Shown here: in pieces, positions 55,524-64,000 of the stretch
Layout of the letters: the number at the start of each line of letters is the position of its first letter
How positions within the stretch are numbered: position 1 is the stretch's first letter
Made by a program: the position numbers and the translations under genes
Assembly: GCF_003479425.1 (NCBI RefSeq)
Contig: NZ_QUHC01000003.1
Location: 1-64,000 of the forward strand
Source: Odoribacter sp. AF15-53
GTDB taxonomy: Bacteria > Bacteroidota > Bacteroidia > Bacteroidales > Marinifilaceae
DNA: 64,000 nt
Direction of reading: 5' to 3'
Notes under the pieces: model-generated
The model's input: only the letters and a program-made list of their open reading frames with translations
Told to the model about the DNA's origin: nothing
The model's database searches: none

Positions 55524-58295
55524 ATGGAATATAATTTCAAGGAAGTCGAAAAAAAGTGGCAAAGCTACTGGCAAGAGAACAAAACTTACCGGGTGGAAGT
55601 CGATCCTTCCAAGCCCAAATACTACGTGTTGGATATGTTTCCTTACCCATCCGGGGCCGGGCTACACGTGGGACACCCGCTCGGGTACATCGCTTCCGAC
55701 ATTTATTCCCGTTATAAACACCTGAAAGGCTTCAACGTGCTGCATCCCATGGGTTACGACGCGTACGGTCTGCCTGCGGAGCAATATGCCATCCAAACCG
55801 GACAACATCCGGCAATTACCACGGAAAAGAACATCCAACGTTACCGGGAACAAATGGACAAGATCGGATTCTCTTTCGACTGGGACCGTGAAATCCGTAC
55901 CTGTGATCCGGGATATTACAAATGGACCCAATGGACATTTATCCAAATGTTTAATAGCTTTTTTTGCTACGACAAGCAAAAAGCCATGCCCATCGCCGAA
56001 CTGGTGAAAGCTTTTGAAACGGCCGGGACAAAAGGTTTAAATGTCGCTTGCAGCGAAGAATTAAATTTCACGGCTGAAGAATGGAAAGCCAAAACAGATA
56101 AAGAAAAACAGGAAATTCTTTTGAACTACCGGATGGCTTACCTAGCCGACACGATGGTAAACTGGTGCCCGGAACTGGGAACCGTGCTTGCCAACGATGA
56201 GGTGAAAGAAGGTCTGTCACTGCGAGGAGGATATCCCGTGATACAAAAGAAAATGCGCCAATGGTCTATCCGGGTTTCCGCTTACGCTCAAAGATTACTC
56301 GAAGGATTGGACAAAATCGATTGGTCCGAATCGCTAAAAGATATTCAACGCAACTGGATCGGTCGCTCACAAGGTGCGGACGTGAAGTTCGACGTGAAAG
56401 GCTCCGACCTGAAACTGGAAATATTCACAACTCGTCCCGATACAATTTTCGGGGTTAGTTTCATGGTGCTGGCTCCCGAATCCGACTATGTGAAACCGTT
56501 GACCACGCCCGAACAGGCTGCTGCCGTTGCCGAATACCTGGATTACGTGTCAAAACGCACGGAACGGGAACGCCAAACGGAAGTGAAAAAAGTCACTGGA
56601 GTATTCACCGGTTCGTATGCCATCAACCCGTTCACCAACGAGGCGATACCTATCTGGATCAGCGAATACGTGCTTTCCGGCTACGGAACCGGGGCTATCA
56701 TGGCCGTTCCGGGACATGACAGTCGCGACTACGCGTTTGCAAAACATTTCAACCTCCCGATCATTCCCGTTATTGACGATGGAGAGGGACACGATATGTC
56801 CGAAGGCTCCTATGACGCCAAAGCCGGTAAAATGATCAATAGCGGTATTATCAACGGCATGGAAGTAAAAGAAGCCATTGCCTATATCGCCGGGGAGGTC
56901 GAGAAAAGAGGTATCGGTAAGAGTAAAATCAACTACCGCTTACGGGACGCTATTTTCAGCCGTCAACGTTACTGGGGTGAACCGTTCCCCGTGTATTACA
57001 AGGACGATCTTCCCTACATGTTGGACGAATCCAAATTACCGTTGGAATTGCCCGAAATTGACAAGTATCTCCCGACGGAGACCGGAGAACCGCCTCTGGG
57101 ACGGGCCCAAAACTGGAAAACAGAAGAAGGTTATCCCCTGGAACTAAACACGATGCCCGGTTTCGCCGGATCATCCGCTTATTTCCTGCGCTACATGGAC
57201 CCTCGCAACGATAAAGCTCTTGTTGACAAGGATATATGTAATTACTGGAGGAACGTTGATCTTTACCTGGGAGGTTCGGAACACGCCACGGGACACTTGA
57301 TTTACGCCCGATTTTGGAACATGTTCCTGTATGATCTGGGGATTGCTTGCGAGGAAGAACCTTTCAAGAAATTAATCAACCAGGGAATGATTCAAGGACG
57401 TTCAAACTTCGTGTATAGAATACAGGGTTCGAACACGTTCGTGTCCGTGGGATTAAAAGACCGGTATAAAACCACGGAGATTCACGTGGATGTAAATATC
57501 GTCAAGAATGACGTGTTGGATTTAAACGCTTTCCGGGCCTGGATGCCGGAATACGCCAACGCCGAGTTTATCTTGGAAAACGGGAAATACATCTGCGGTT
57601 GGGCGATCGAGAAGATGTCCAAATCCATGTTCAACGTGGTAAACCCCGACACCATTGTCGAGGAATACGGGGCTGACACCTTACGCTTGTACGAAATGTT
57701 CCTCGGACCGCTGGAATTCAGCAAACCGTGGGATACACAAGGTATTGACGGGGTATTCAAGTTCTTGCGCAAATTCTGGCGCCTGTTCCAAGTTGGCGAG
57801 GAGTTTAGCGTGAGCGATGAAGCTCCCACCAAGGAAGAGTTAAAAGTATTACACAAAACGATCAAGAAAGTCGAATACGATATCGAGAACTTCTCGTTCA
57901 ACACCTCTATCCCGGCTTTCATGATCTGCACGAACGAGTTGACCGCCCTGAAATGCAACAAACGGGCTATCCTTGAACCTCTCGTGATCGCTCTCGCTCC
58001 TTTTGCCCCGCACATGTCGGAAGAATTATGGAGCTTGCTGGGTCACTCCCAAAGCATCACGAAAGAATCATTCCCGAAATGGGAAGAAAAATTCCTGGTA
58101 GAAGATGAATTCGAATACCCGGTTTCTTTCAACGGAAAGGTACGTTTCAAACTGCCCATGCCGTTAACCGCCACCAATGCCGAGATCGAGGCCGCCGTGA
58201 AAGCCGCTCCCGAGTCAACGAAATGGCTGGAAGGAAAAGAAATCAAGAAAATGATCATCGTTCCGAAGAAAATCGTGAATATCGTGATCGGATAA
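55524..58295 (+). CDS. leuS: Leucine-tRNA ligase
   Basis: A 923-residue class I aminoacyl-tRNA synthetase that charges tRNA-Leu. The HIGH-type motif is [17 protein letters not shown] (residues 39-55) and KMSKS is at 697-701. The CP1 editing domain covers about 260-460, with [18 protein letters not shown] and [15 protein letters not shown]. Length is normal for the Bacteroidetes form. It stands alone, ended by a strong hairpin. Confidence 0.97.
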   Translation: MEYNFKEVEKKWQSYWQENKTYRVEVDPSKPKYYVLDMFPYPSGAGLHVGHPLGYIASDIYSRYKHLKGFNVLHPMGYDAYGLPAEQYAIQTGQHPAITTEKNIQRYREQMDKIGFSFDWDREIRTCDPGYYKWTQWTFIQMFNSFFCYDKQKAMPIAELVKAFETAGTKGLNVACSEELNFTAEEWKAKTDKEKQEILLNYRMAYLADTMVNWCPELGTVLANDEVKEGLSLRGGYPVIQKKMRQWSIRVSAYAQRLLEGLDKIDWSESLKDIQRNWIGRSQGADVKFDVKGSDLKLEIFTTRPDTIFGVSFMVLAPESDYVKPLTTPEQAAAVAEYLDYVSKRTERERQTEVKKVTGVFTGSYAINPFTNEAIPIWISEYVLSGYGTGAIMAVPGHDSRDYAFAKHFNLPIIPVIDDGEGHDMSEGSYDAKAGKMINSGIINGMEVKEAIAYIAGEVEKRGIGKSKINYRLRDAIFSRQRYWGEPFPVYYKDDLPYMLDESKLPLELPEIDKYLPTETGEPPLGRAQNWKTEEGYPLELNTMPGFAGSSAYFLRYMDPRNDKALVDKDICNYWRNVDLYLGGSEHATGHLIYARFWNMFLYDLGIACEEEPFKKLINQGMIQGRSNFVYRIQGSNTFVSVGLKDRYKTTEIHVDVNIVKNDVLDLNAFRAWMPEYANAEFILENGKYICGWAIEKMSKSMFNVVNPDTIVEEYGADTLRLYEMFLGPLEFSKPWDTQGIDGVFKFLRKFWRLFQVGEEFSVSDEAPTKEELKVLHKTIKKVEYDIENFSFNTSIPAFMICTNELTALKCNKRAILEPLVIALAPFAPHMSEELWSLLGHSQSITKESFPKWEEKFLVEDEFEYPVSFNGKVRFKLPMPLTATNAEIEAAVKAAPESTKWLEGKEIKKMIIVPKKIVNIVIG

Positions 58296-58298
58296 AAT

Positions 58299-58330
58299 AA
58301 AACGCCCCTACAGGGCGTTTTATTTTTTTA
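58299..58330. terminator. Terminator of leuS
   Basis: A 9-bp stem AAAACGCCC/GGGCGTTTT with a 5-base loop and a following T-run (ATTTTTTT). The minus-strand side also ends T-rich, so it can serve the convergent YbaN-family gene. Confidence 0.9.
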
Positions 58331-58699
58331 TCTCCTCTTGGCATTAGGCACTATAAACAACACGCTGCACGTCCCGATTACACCCAATCCCAAGAGTAAC
58401 AACCGCACGTGCCAGTTCTCAAAAAACCCGAAAGCGGAGATCGAAATCATCGTCCACATACAGACAATGGATACCGCTTTGGTCTTCCACCCAACCCCCT
58501 TTCGCTCCTGAAAACGTCGCAGATAGGGCCCCAACCATTTCGAACGATGCAAAGCATTATGCAACTTTTTCGAACTATTGTAAAATAACCAGGAACTCAA
58601 CAACAAAAAAGGAGTCGTGGGCAAACCCGGTACAAAAATACCGATAACCCCAAGAACGATGGAGATACAACCAATAATGATATATATTGTTTTCTTCAT
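58328..58699 (-). CDS. YbaN/DUF454 family membrane protein
   Basis: A 123-residue inner-membrane protein matching the YbaN family: IIGCISIVLGVIGIFVPGLPTTPFLLLSSWLFYNSSKKLHNAL is the family signature, followed by two further hydrophobic segments. Function is unknown. It lies 6 bases after the dihydrouridine synthase gene and is probably co-transcribed with it. Confidence 0.9.
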   Translation of the reverse strand: MKKTIYIIIGCISIVLGVIGIFVPGLPTTPFLLLSSWLFYNSSKKLHNALHRSKWLGPYLRRFQERKGVGWKTKAVSIVCMWTMISISAFGFFENWHVRLLLLGLGVIGTCSVLFIVPNAKRR

Positions 58700-58705
58700 C
58701 CCTTA

Positions 58706-59665
58706 TTACTCTTCTTCCTCGCTAGGGATAAAAGCTTTCACGACAGCCTCGTTATACTGTGTCAACTTATTACTTTTCTGTATCTTTTTCAAAATCTTCC
58801 GATTCGTTGCAGGCATAAAATATTCCCATAACGTTTTCATTTTCATCAACAACTGATGATCTCCTTGCAATCGCTCCATGTACGCTGCAAGTAACTCGGC
58901 ATGGAAGGCCTTGAATTTCCGGAATTTTTCCTCTTGCGAGAGCATCGTGTTTTCCACGTACTCCCGTGCCAAAGCCGGATCGGATAACAGTCCTCTTCCG
59001 ATCATAACCCCCGCCAGCCGGGGAAATCTTTCCGTCACGGCATGAATATCCTCCACCGTAACAATGTCACCATTATAAAATAACGGGTGTTCACACCCCT
59101 TGTAAAAAGCCTCGAAAGCCTCCTTGTCGGTTTCTCCCTTGTATTCCTGCACTCCAACCCGGGCATGAAGAAATACAGCCGCCAACGGAGTCGAATTCAA
59201 GACGGGTAACAACCGCAAACACTCCTCCGGATCTTCCCACCCCAAACGCATCTTCACGGAACACCCAATCTCCGGGAATTCCTTCACCACATCCATCAAA
59301 GCCCGCACCCGTTCCGGATCGGACAACAAACCAGCCCCCTTTCCCCGTCGAGAGATCATCGTAAAAGGACACCCCATATTAATATCCACCTGCTTGTAAC
59401 CCCGTCCTTCCAACATCTGCAAACAAACATCCAGCTCATCGGGTTCTCCCCCCAGCACTTGGGGGACCAGATTCTCCACGCTATTCAATTCCGGGTCACA
59501 ATCCTTCATATCCCGAGAACGAAAAGAATCCTCCTTTTCCACCCGGATAAACGGCGTGTAGTAAGCATCAACTCCCCCGAAATGTTTCGCGTGTATATTC
59601 CGGTAAGTCCAATCAGTATGCCCTTGAACAGGGGCGAAATGTATTTTATAATTCTGTTGTTCCAT
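58706..59665 (-). CDS. tRNA-dihydrouridine synthase family protein
   Basis: A 319-residue FMN enzyme with a TIM barrel that reduces uridine in the tRNA D loop. FAPVQGHTDWTYRNIH gives the FMN-binding start, QVLGGEPDELDVC the next strand, and VDINMGCPFTMISRRGKGAGLL the NxGCP motif with the catalytic Cys. LFYNGDIVTVEDI and GVMIGRGLLSDPALA complete the phosphate site. The ATG at 59665 is preferred over 59749, which adds 28 residues without family character. Confidence 0.9.
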   Translation of the reverse strand: MEQQNYKIHFAPVQGHTDWTYRNIHAKHFGGVDAYYTPFIRVEKEDSFRSRDMKDCDPELNSVENLVPQVLGGEPDELDVCLQMLEGRGYKQVDINMGCPFTMISRRGKGAGLLSDPERVRALMDVVKEFPEIGCSVKMRLGWEDPEECLRLLPVLNSTPLAAVFLHARVGVQEYKGETDKEAFEAFYKGCEHPLFYNGDIVTVEDIHAVTERFPRLAGVMIGRGLLSDPALAREYVENTMLSQEEKFRKFKAFHAELLAAYMERLQGDHQLLMKMKTLWEYFMPATNRKILKKIQKSNKLTQYNEAVVKAFIPSEEEE

Positions 59666-59804
59666 AATTTTGTGCAAGTAATGAGATACAAAAATAGCCA
59701 TTTTGTTTCGTATACGAAACAAAACACTAGCATAACCAATAAAAAACACCTTCCGTATATAACGAACAAAAATATTTACTATCTATGTACCAAAAATAAT
59801 TCAC

Positions 59805-60011
59805 ATGAGATTTTTACTATGTCCACAATGCGGAATCCGCCGCTTTTACGTGAAGGATGAAAAAGGGAACCAATGTCTCGTGCAAGTCACGACAGATCAT
59901 GTTATCATCCCCGTGAATGAACAGGATTCTCTCGAAGGTTTCGACTTGGAAACCCTCTATTGTCTGGGATGTTCCTGGAGCGGGAGTCCCAAAAGTCTAA
60001 AACGATATTAA
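59805..60011 (+). CDS. Small zinc-ribbon-like protein
   Basis: A 68-residue protein with CPQC near the start (residues 6-9) and CLGC near the end (53-56), a four-Cys zinc-ribbon pattern, and no signal peptide. The intervening ~43 residues are beta-strand-like. It is probably a real gene because of the paired CxxC motifs, its length, and its position 16 bases before a TlpA-like gene. No function assigned. Confidence 0.7.
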   Translation: MRFLLCPQCGIRRFYVKDEKGNQCLVQVTTDHVIIPVNEQDSLEGFDLETLYCLGCSWSGSPKSLKRY

Positions 60012-60027
60012 TTCAAAACTATATTTC

Positions 60028-60552
60028 ATGAAACAACTGACATTTATATTATTACTCGTGATGACCTGTTCTCTGGCAAAAGCCCAGAAAGATGACAGGG
60101 GATACATCGTGAAAGTAGGTGAAAAAGCTCCCGATATCGAATTATTGTTCCCCGACGGAACGAAAAAACATCTAAAAGACCTGAAAGGTAAAGTGATCAT
60201 GTTGCAATTCACCGCAAGCTGGTGTGGCGTATGCCGGAAAGAAATGCCTTTCATCGAAAAAGACATCTGGTTGAAATACAAAAACAATCCCGACTTCGCC
60301 CTGTTTGGCATTGATTTCAAAGAATCAAAAGAAGTAACGGAAAAATTCGCCAAAGACATCAAAATCACCTATCCACTACTGCTTGACCCAGAAGGAAAAG
60401 CGTTCTACACCTTCGCTGCACAAGGAGCCGGCGTCACCCGCAACGTGATTATCGACAAAAAAGGGAATATCGTCTTCCTCACCCGCCTATACGATCCCAA
60501 AGAATTCGAGGAAATGGTGAAAGTCATTGACCAACTTTTAAAAGAGAAATAA
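60028..60552 (+). CDS. TlpA-like exported thioredoxin-fold protein
   Basis: A 174-residue protein with signal peptide (to ~SLAKAQ) and a redoxin domain. The active-site WCGVC (Cys66, Cys69) is in FTASWCGVCRKEMPF; GEKAPDIELLFPDGTKKHLKDLKGKV and GVTRNVIIDKKGNIVFL are typical AhpC/TlpA strands. It probably reduces disulfides in the periplasm. A terminator overlaps its stop codon and the end of the convergent endonuclease gene. Confidence 0.9.
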   Translation: MKQLTFILLLVMTCSLAKAQKDDRGYIVKVGEKAPDIELLFPDGTKKHLKDLKGKVIMLQFTASWCGVCRKEMPFIEKDIWLKYKNNPDFALFGIDFKESKEVTEKFAKDIKITYPLLLDPEGKAFYTFAAQGAGVTRNVIIDKKGNIVFLTRLYDPKEFEEMVKVIDQLLKEK

Positions 60553-60575
60553 GCCGTATGGCTTATTTCTTTTTC
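60546..60575 (+). terminator. Terminator of the TlpA-like gene, overlapping two stop codons
   Basis: Perfect 10-bp stem GAAATAAGCC/GGCTTATTTC with loop GTAT and a TTTTTCTTT tail. The left arm contains the TlpA stop and the right arm the stop of the convergent endonuclease; the T tract is the complement of Lys codons in the endonuclease tail. Confidence 0.85.
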
Positions 60576-61474
60576 TTTACAGGTTTCGGTTTCCGTATCG
60601 GTTTCTTTTTCTTCTTTTTCCCTCCCCAATATTTAATCAACAAATGCACGATCAGGAAAATTACGATCACGGCCACCACCGCGATAATTTGTTGTTCTCT
60701 CGTCGGGCGATACGATTTCTCGGTTGCTTTCCCGGATACTGATGGCAAATGCGAAAGCGTGTCCGCTTCCAGCACCCGCTCTAACTCATCGGGCAATTGA
60801 GAGAAGAAATCAATTCCCGTCATTTTCTCGACCTTATCCACGGGAACGGCAAAACTATTTAAAGGACGCTTGCTCTCCTCGTTCGGCAGCACGTAAGCAA
60901 TCATCTGCTGCTTGGAAGGAGAATAAAATAACTTATAATAATACCCCGGCACGGTGACTTTTCCCTTCCCGACAACCCCTTTATTACTCTTGAATATAGG
61001 TCCCGTAACCACGTAAAGTTTCTCTTTACGGGCCCGGTTCCGCACATGTTCTTCCAATTGCTTCCAGATTCCCCGGTTGAACATCGGAACCTGAGGCGAC
61101 ATATTCGACATATAAAAGGTCTCGCTCATCGCCTTCGCATCAAACGACATGTCTGCCGCGGGACACAGATGGCCCCGGTCATAACCGCTTCGCTTGTAAT
61201 CCTCCGGCGTGGCGCACCATTGACTGATCTTCGGGTCTACCCGGAAATCATTCTTCCGGCTGGCCTTCCCCGTCAGGTTGGCTGAAGTCAATTCATAATA
61301 CACCCAATTCGCTTGTTTATGCTCCTTGTTGAATCCGAGGCAATAATGCTTGTATTCCACCCGCATACCCCCGTCTCCGACTGGAATATAACGTTCCTTG
61401 GCAAAACCACCCAAGGCTAAAAACAGGAACAGGAGGCTTATAATCAGCCTCCCGTGTAATATACTCTTCATCAA
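60563..61474 (-). CDS. Exported DNA/RNA non-specific endonuclease with C-terminal membrane anchor
   Basis: A 303-residue protein: signal peptide (to ~GGFAKE), NUC-type beta-beta-alpha-metal nuclease domain with DRGHLCPAADMS (DRGH at 99-102, catalytic His102) and a Tyr/Asn-rich core MSNMSPQVPMFNRGIWKQLE (Asn metal ligand), then a C-terminal TM segment (~261-280, IIAVVAVIVIFLIVHLLI) and a strongly basic Lys/Pro tail. Family members cut DNA and RNA for nutrition or defence. The C-terminal anchor is unusual and implies a membrane-bound periplasmic enzyme with a basic cytoplasmic tail. Its ATG abuts the S41 protease stop. Confidence 0.88.
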   Translation of the reverse strand: MMKSILHGRLIISLLFLFLALGGFAKERYIPVGDGGMRVEYKHYCLGFNKEHKQANWVYYELTSANLTGKASRKNDFRVDPKISQWCATPEDYKRSGYDRGHLCPAADMSFDAKAMSETFYMSNMSPQVPMFNRGIWKQLEEHVRNRARKEKLYVVTGPIFKSNKGVVGKGKVTVPGYYYKLFYSPSKQQMIAYVLPNEESKRPLNSFAVPVDKVEKMTGIDFFSQLPDELERVLEADTLSHLPSVSGKATEKSYRPTREQQIIAVVAVIVIFLIVHLLIKYWGGKKKKKKPIRKPKPVKKKK

Positions 61475-63073
61475 TTATTGTTTAATCGCTTCCTGCAAAG
61501 TATTATCAATCTGGCCCAAAATCGGGTAGAAGCCCTCGTCATCTATCGCGTGACGGGCAATATACGCCTCGATCCGGACACGCATCACTTGGTAAGATTC
61601 CCGGATACCCTTCTCGTCCCGTTTCACTCCCCGCCCGGCAGCATAATTTGCCATCTCGTTCACCAGATCGAACGATTTCAAATACTGCTGAATCTGTTTG
61701 TAATCTTTCAAGTTCTTCATTTCGGCCCGATGCTTATCCATGAAAGCAAACGTGTACTCGTACAACAATTGCGTCTTTGTCACGTTAGCCAGATAACGGG
61801 AAACCCCTGTCGTGTCGGCCGGGACAAAAACATCCGGCATGATACCGCCACCGCCATATACCGTACGTCCGCCAACCGTTTGATATTTCAGATTCTCGTC
61901 AAAAACGATACTGTCTTTCTGGGAAAATTCCCCATGCACCAAACGATTATAAAGATCATTATAATATTTCTCTTTCCCCTCGTTATACGGTTTTTGGATA
62001 GAACGTCCCGAAGGTGTATAATAACGAGCCACGGTCAAACGCAAAGCGGAACCGTCAGGCAACGGCCGTTGTTCCTGTACCAATCCCTTGCCAAAAGAAC
62101 GACGCCCGATAATCAGCCCCCGATCATTATCCTGTATCGCCCCGGCAAATATCTCGCTGGCCGATGCGCTAAACTCGCTGATTAACACATCCACCCTCAA
62201 ATCCTTAAACTGGCCTTTACCGTTAGACTTGTAGTCCGTTCTAGGTTGTGCTTGTCCCTGCGTGTAAAGGATCAAACTGTTAGCATCCAAGAATTCGTTA
62301 ATCATCTGAATCGCTATCGGTAGCACTCCTCCTTCATTCTCCCGCAAGTCAATAATCACCTTCCTCATCCCCAGTTGCTTCAAGTCGACCAAAGACCTCA
62401 TGAACTCGGCATACGTGTGCATCCCGAAAGTATTGATTTTCACGTATCCCGTCGTGTCGTTCAGCATATATGCCACGTCAACACTCTTCACCGGGATACT
62501 TCCCCGAATAATTTCTTTCTTTATAGGCTTCGGTTCCCCCCTTCTCACGATCGTCAATTCGACTTTCGTTCCCAGTTCTCCCCGCATCATCGCCATAATC
62601 TGATCCGTGTTTTTATTCACCCCGGCAACAACAGAATCACCCACCCGGACGATCCGGTCTCCATCCATTATCCCGGCCTTCTCCGAAGGTCCCCCGGGCA
62701 CGACTTTCACGACCGTCACCGTATCCAGATACTTGTAGAACTGCACTCCCACACCCCCGAAATTTCCCACAATCCCTTCATTCGCACGTTGCATATCCTT
62801 TGCCGGAATATACACCGTATGCGGGTCCAGATCTTTCAATATAACAGGAATCGCATTCTCCACGATCTCCCTCGTGTCCACCGTATCCACGTACGAATGC
62901 TGGATCATATTAATAATCAAATCCAGCTTACTCCCCGTAACGGGCAAAAACATCTCCGAGGACGCCGACACTTGGCCACGATCCGGCAAGAACCGATTCA
63001 ACATCATCCCGAACACAATAGCCAACGCCAACACGATCGGGGTCAGCAACGCCCTCAAATTACTCTTATTCAT
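61475..63073 (-). CDS. S41 family C-terminal-processing protease
   Basis: A 532-residue periplasmic serine protease anchored by an N-terminal TM/signal segment. A PDZ domain (~90-175, GVGVQFYKYLDTVTVVKVVPGGPSEKAGIMDGDRIV) precedes the S41 core with the catalytic Ser in SEFSASASEIFAGAI (~residue 303) and Lys in GRRSFGKGLVQEQ. Such proteases cut at C-termini of exported proteins. The 14-base spacing to the upstream dCMP deaminase gene suggests one operon. Confidence 0.93.
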   Translation of the reverse strand: MNKSNLRALLTPIVLALAIVFGMMLNRFLPDRGQVSASSEMFLPVTGSKLDLIINMIQHSYVDTVDTREIVENAIPVILKDLDPHTVYIPAKDMQRANEGIVGNFGGVGVQFYKYLDTVTVVKVVPGGPSEKAGIMDGDRIVRVGDSVVAGVNKNTDQIMAMMRGELGTKVELTIVRRGEPKPIKKEIIRGSIPVKSVDVAYMLNDTTGYVKINTFGMHTYAEFMRSLVDLKQLGMRKVIIDLRENEGGVLPIAIQMINEFLDANSLILYTQGQAQPRTDYKSNGKGQFKDLRVDVLISEFSASASEIFAGAIQDNDRGLIIGRRSFGKGLVQEQRPLPDGSALRLTVARYYTPSGRSIQKPYNEGKEKYYNDLYNRLVHGEFSQKDSIVFDENLKYQTVGGRTVYGGGGIMPDVFVPADTTGVSRYLANVTKTQLLYEYTFAFMDKHRAEMKNLKDYKQIQQYLKSFDLVNEMANYAAGRGVKRDEKGIRESYQVMRVRIEAYIARHAIDDEGFYPILGQIDNTLQEAIKQ

Positions 63074-63086
63074 GATCGCCTAAATT

Positions 63087-63533
63087 TTAATCTTTAAATT
63101 CTTTATTCTCGTCCAACTCGATAAATGCCACCTCGATCCCCGCCTTACTCAATAGCTCGATACCGTCGGCACTCCGATAATTTTCCGAATACACCACCCG
63201 CCGGATTCCGGCCTGTATAATCAATTTCGCGCACTCGATACAAGGAGAAGCCGTCACGTACAGCGTGGCCCCCAAGCTACTGTTATTTGATTTCGCCACT
63301 TTCGTGATCGCGTTAGCCTCCGCGTGCAACACGTAAGGCTTCGTCTTGTTATTCTCGTCCTCGCAGACATTCTCGAACCCCGAAGGCGTTCCATTGTATC
63401 CATCCGAAATAATCGCATCCCCCCGCACAATCAATGCCCCCACCTGCCGACGCTCGCAATACGAATTCTCCGCCCATATCCGGGCCATTCTCAGGTAACG
63501 TTCATCCAGTAATCGTTGCTTCGATTTTTCCAT
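63087..63533 (-). CDS. dCMP deaminase family protein
   Basis: A 148-residue zinc cytidine-deaminase-fold enzyme that converts dCMP to dUMP for thymidylate synthesis. HAEANA (His70, Glu72) and SPCIECAKL (Cys98, Cys101) give the zinc site and proton-shuttle Glu. The DGYNGTPSGFENVCED segment is typical of ComEB/dCMP deaminases. It is followed by the S41 protease and preceded by a polyprenyl synthetase gene. Confidence 0.92.
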   Translation of the reverse strand: MEKSKQRLLDERYLRMARIWAENSYCERRQVGALIVRGDAIISDGYNGTPSGFENVCEDENNKTKPYVLHAEANAITKVAKSNNSSLGATLYVTASPCIECAKLIIQAGIRRVVYSENYRSADGIELLSKAGIEVAFIELDENKEFKD

Positions 63534-63545
63534 TTAAATATCCAT

Positions 63546-64000
63546 TTATTTCTTTCGATTTCCAAGTGCATCAAGTATCTCGTAAAAATCAACCTTCCGT
63601 TCTCGCGGAACTTCTATTTTATCCAAGATATCCCGGCTAAGCTTCAAATATTTATCAATAGCGGCAAAAGCCACCTCCTTAATTCCCAAACGGTCATATA
63701 TCCGGGTCACGGCCTCGATTTTCTCCTTGTGGTCAAACTGCTTTTTCTCGATCCATCCCCACAACTCCTCTTTTGTTTTCGGGTCTGCCAGTTCGAGAGC
63801 CTTGATCAACATATACGTTTTCTTATTCGCGACAATATCTCCACCGATATTTTTCCCGAACTCTGCCACATCACCATACACGTCCAGATAATCATCCTGC
63901 AACTGGAATGCCAATCCCAGATTTCCCCCGAAATCATACAAAGCATTATATTCATGTTCCGGAGCCCCCGCCAGCAAAGCCCCGTGCCGCAAGCTACCGG
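63546..64000 (-). CDS. Polyprenyl synthetase family protein, partial
   Basis: The last ~150 residues of a trans-isoprenyl diphosphate synthase; the gene enters from the right edge of the window. The second Asp-rich motif is visible as LAFQLQDDYLDVYGD, with GGDIVANKKTYMLIKALE after it. Products are farnesyl or longer diphosphates; chain length cannot be told from this part. The 12-base gap to the dCMP deaminase suggests one operon. Confidence 0.9.
   Translation of the reverse strand, partial: GSLRHGALLAGAPEHEYNALYDFGGNLGLAFQLQDDYLDVYGDVAEFGKNIGGDIVANKKTYMLIKALELADPKTKEELWGWIEKKQFDHKEKIEAVTRIYDRLGIKEVAFAAIDKYLKLSRDILDKIEVPRERKVDFYEILDALGNRKK

Noticed and set aside
62375..63097. 240-codon plus-strand frame opposite the S41 protease
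   Set aside because: His/Arg-rich antisense shadow of a conserved protease gene.

Overview
The window reads as chromosomal DNA of a Bacteroidales bacterium. The signs are a STN-bearing SusC/SusD pair, Mfa/Fim-type (type V) pilus lipoproteins, a hmuYRSTUV haem operon, many DUFs typical of the group (DUF3575, DUF3868, DUF4843, DUF6266, DUF2149) and promoters of the TTG/TAnnTTTG type. The gene set resembles Odoribacteraceae (Butyricimonas/Odoribacter-like). That genus-level guess is inference; no marker here settles it.

Layout. 0-8.2 kb: a polyamine region with the end of agmatinase, a deoxyhypusine-synthase-like protein and, further on, arginine decarboxylase speA; between them lie a 5'-truncated threonine/serine-exporter remnant, dinB, an FMN reductase, and two copies of a roughly 200-bp structured non-coding element. 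8.4-16.7 kb: tRNA-Pro(CGG), then rbfA, a LolC/E-like permease, a cyclophilin and a VanZ-like gene in one run, followed by an aldo/keto reductase, pheS, a DUF1460 protein, an LpoB-like lipoprotein and a TPR-like lipoprotein. 16.8-25.5 kb (minus strand): a SusC-SusD-DUF4843-PKD-like uptake operon, with a Kelch-like lipoprotein upstream. 25.8-28.4 kb: an M20 dipeptidase and prs, divergent around a perfect 21-bp inverted repeat. 28.4-32.7 kb: a visibly AT-rich accessory patch with a DUF6266 pair, a mosaic transglutaminase-like remnant fused to a duplicated small-lipoprotein domain, and a frameshifted O-antigen ligase with a separate TPR fragment. 33.2-43.8 kb: a pirin gene, then a seven-gene type V pilus operon on the minus strand. 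44.2-45.6 kb: a sodium:solute symporter. 45.7-55.1 kb (minus strand): hmuY-hmuR-hmuS-hmuT-hmuU-hmuV. 55.5-64 kb: leuS, a YbaN-family protein, a dihydrouridine synthase, a small zinc-ribbon protein, a TlpA-like thioredoxin, an exported DNA/RNA endonuclease, an S41 protease, a dCMP deaminase and a partial polyprenyl synthetase.

How it works together. SpeA and SpeB make putrescine via agmatine, and the DHS-like enzyme probably acts on a polyamine. The hmu operon binds haem at the surface (HmuY), imports it (HmuR) and probably dechelates it in the membrane (HmuS, CobN-like) with an ExbB-like accessory complex. The pilus operon encodes a stalk, an anchor and several candidate tip proteins; all four pilin-like proteins carry an Arg at residues 46-49, where gingipain-type maturation is expected.

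The least explained signals are: the duplicated hairpin element at 2.9/4.1 kb, which has a compensatory base-pair change; an extended promoter motif with identical spacing shared by hmuY and susC; Met-rich 51-residue tandem repeats inside HmuS; and inverted 9-bp tandem repeats flanking the start of a lipoprotein gene.
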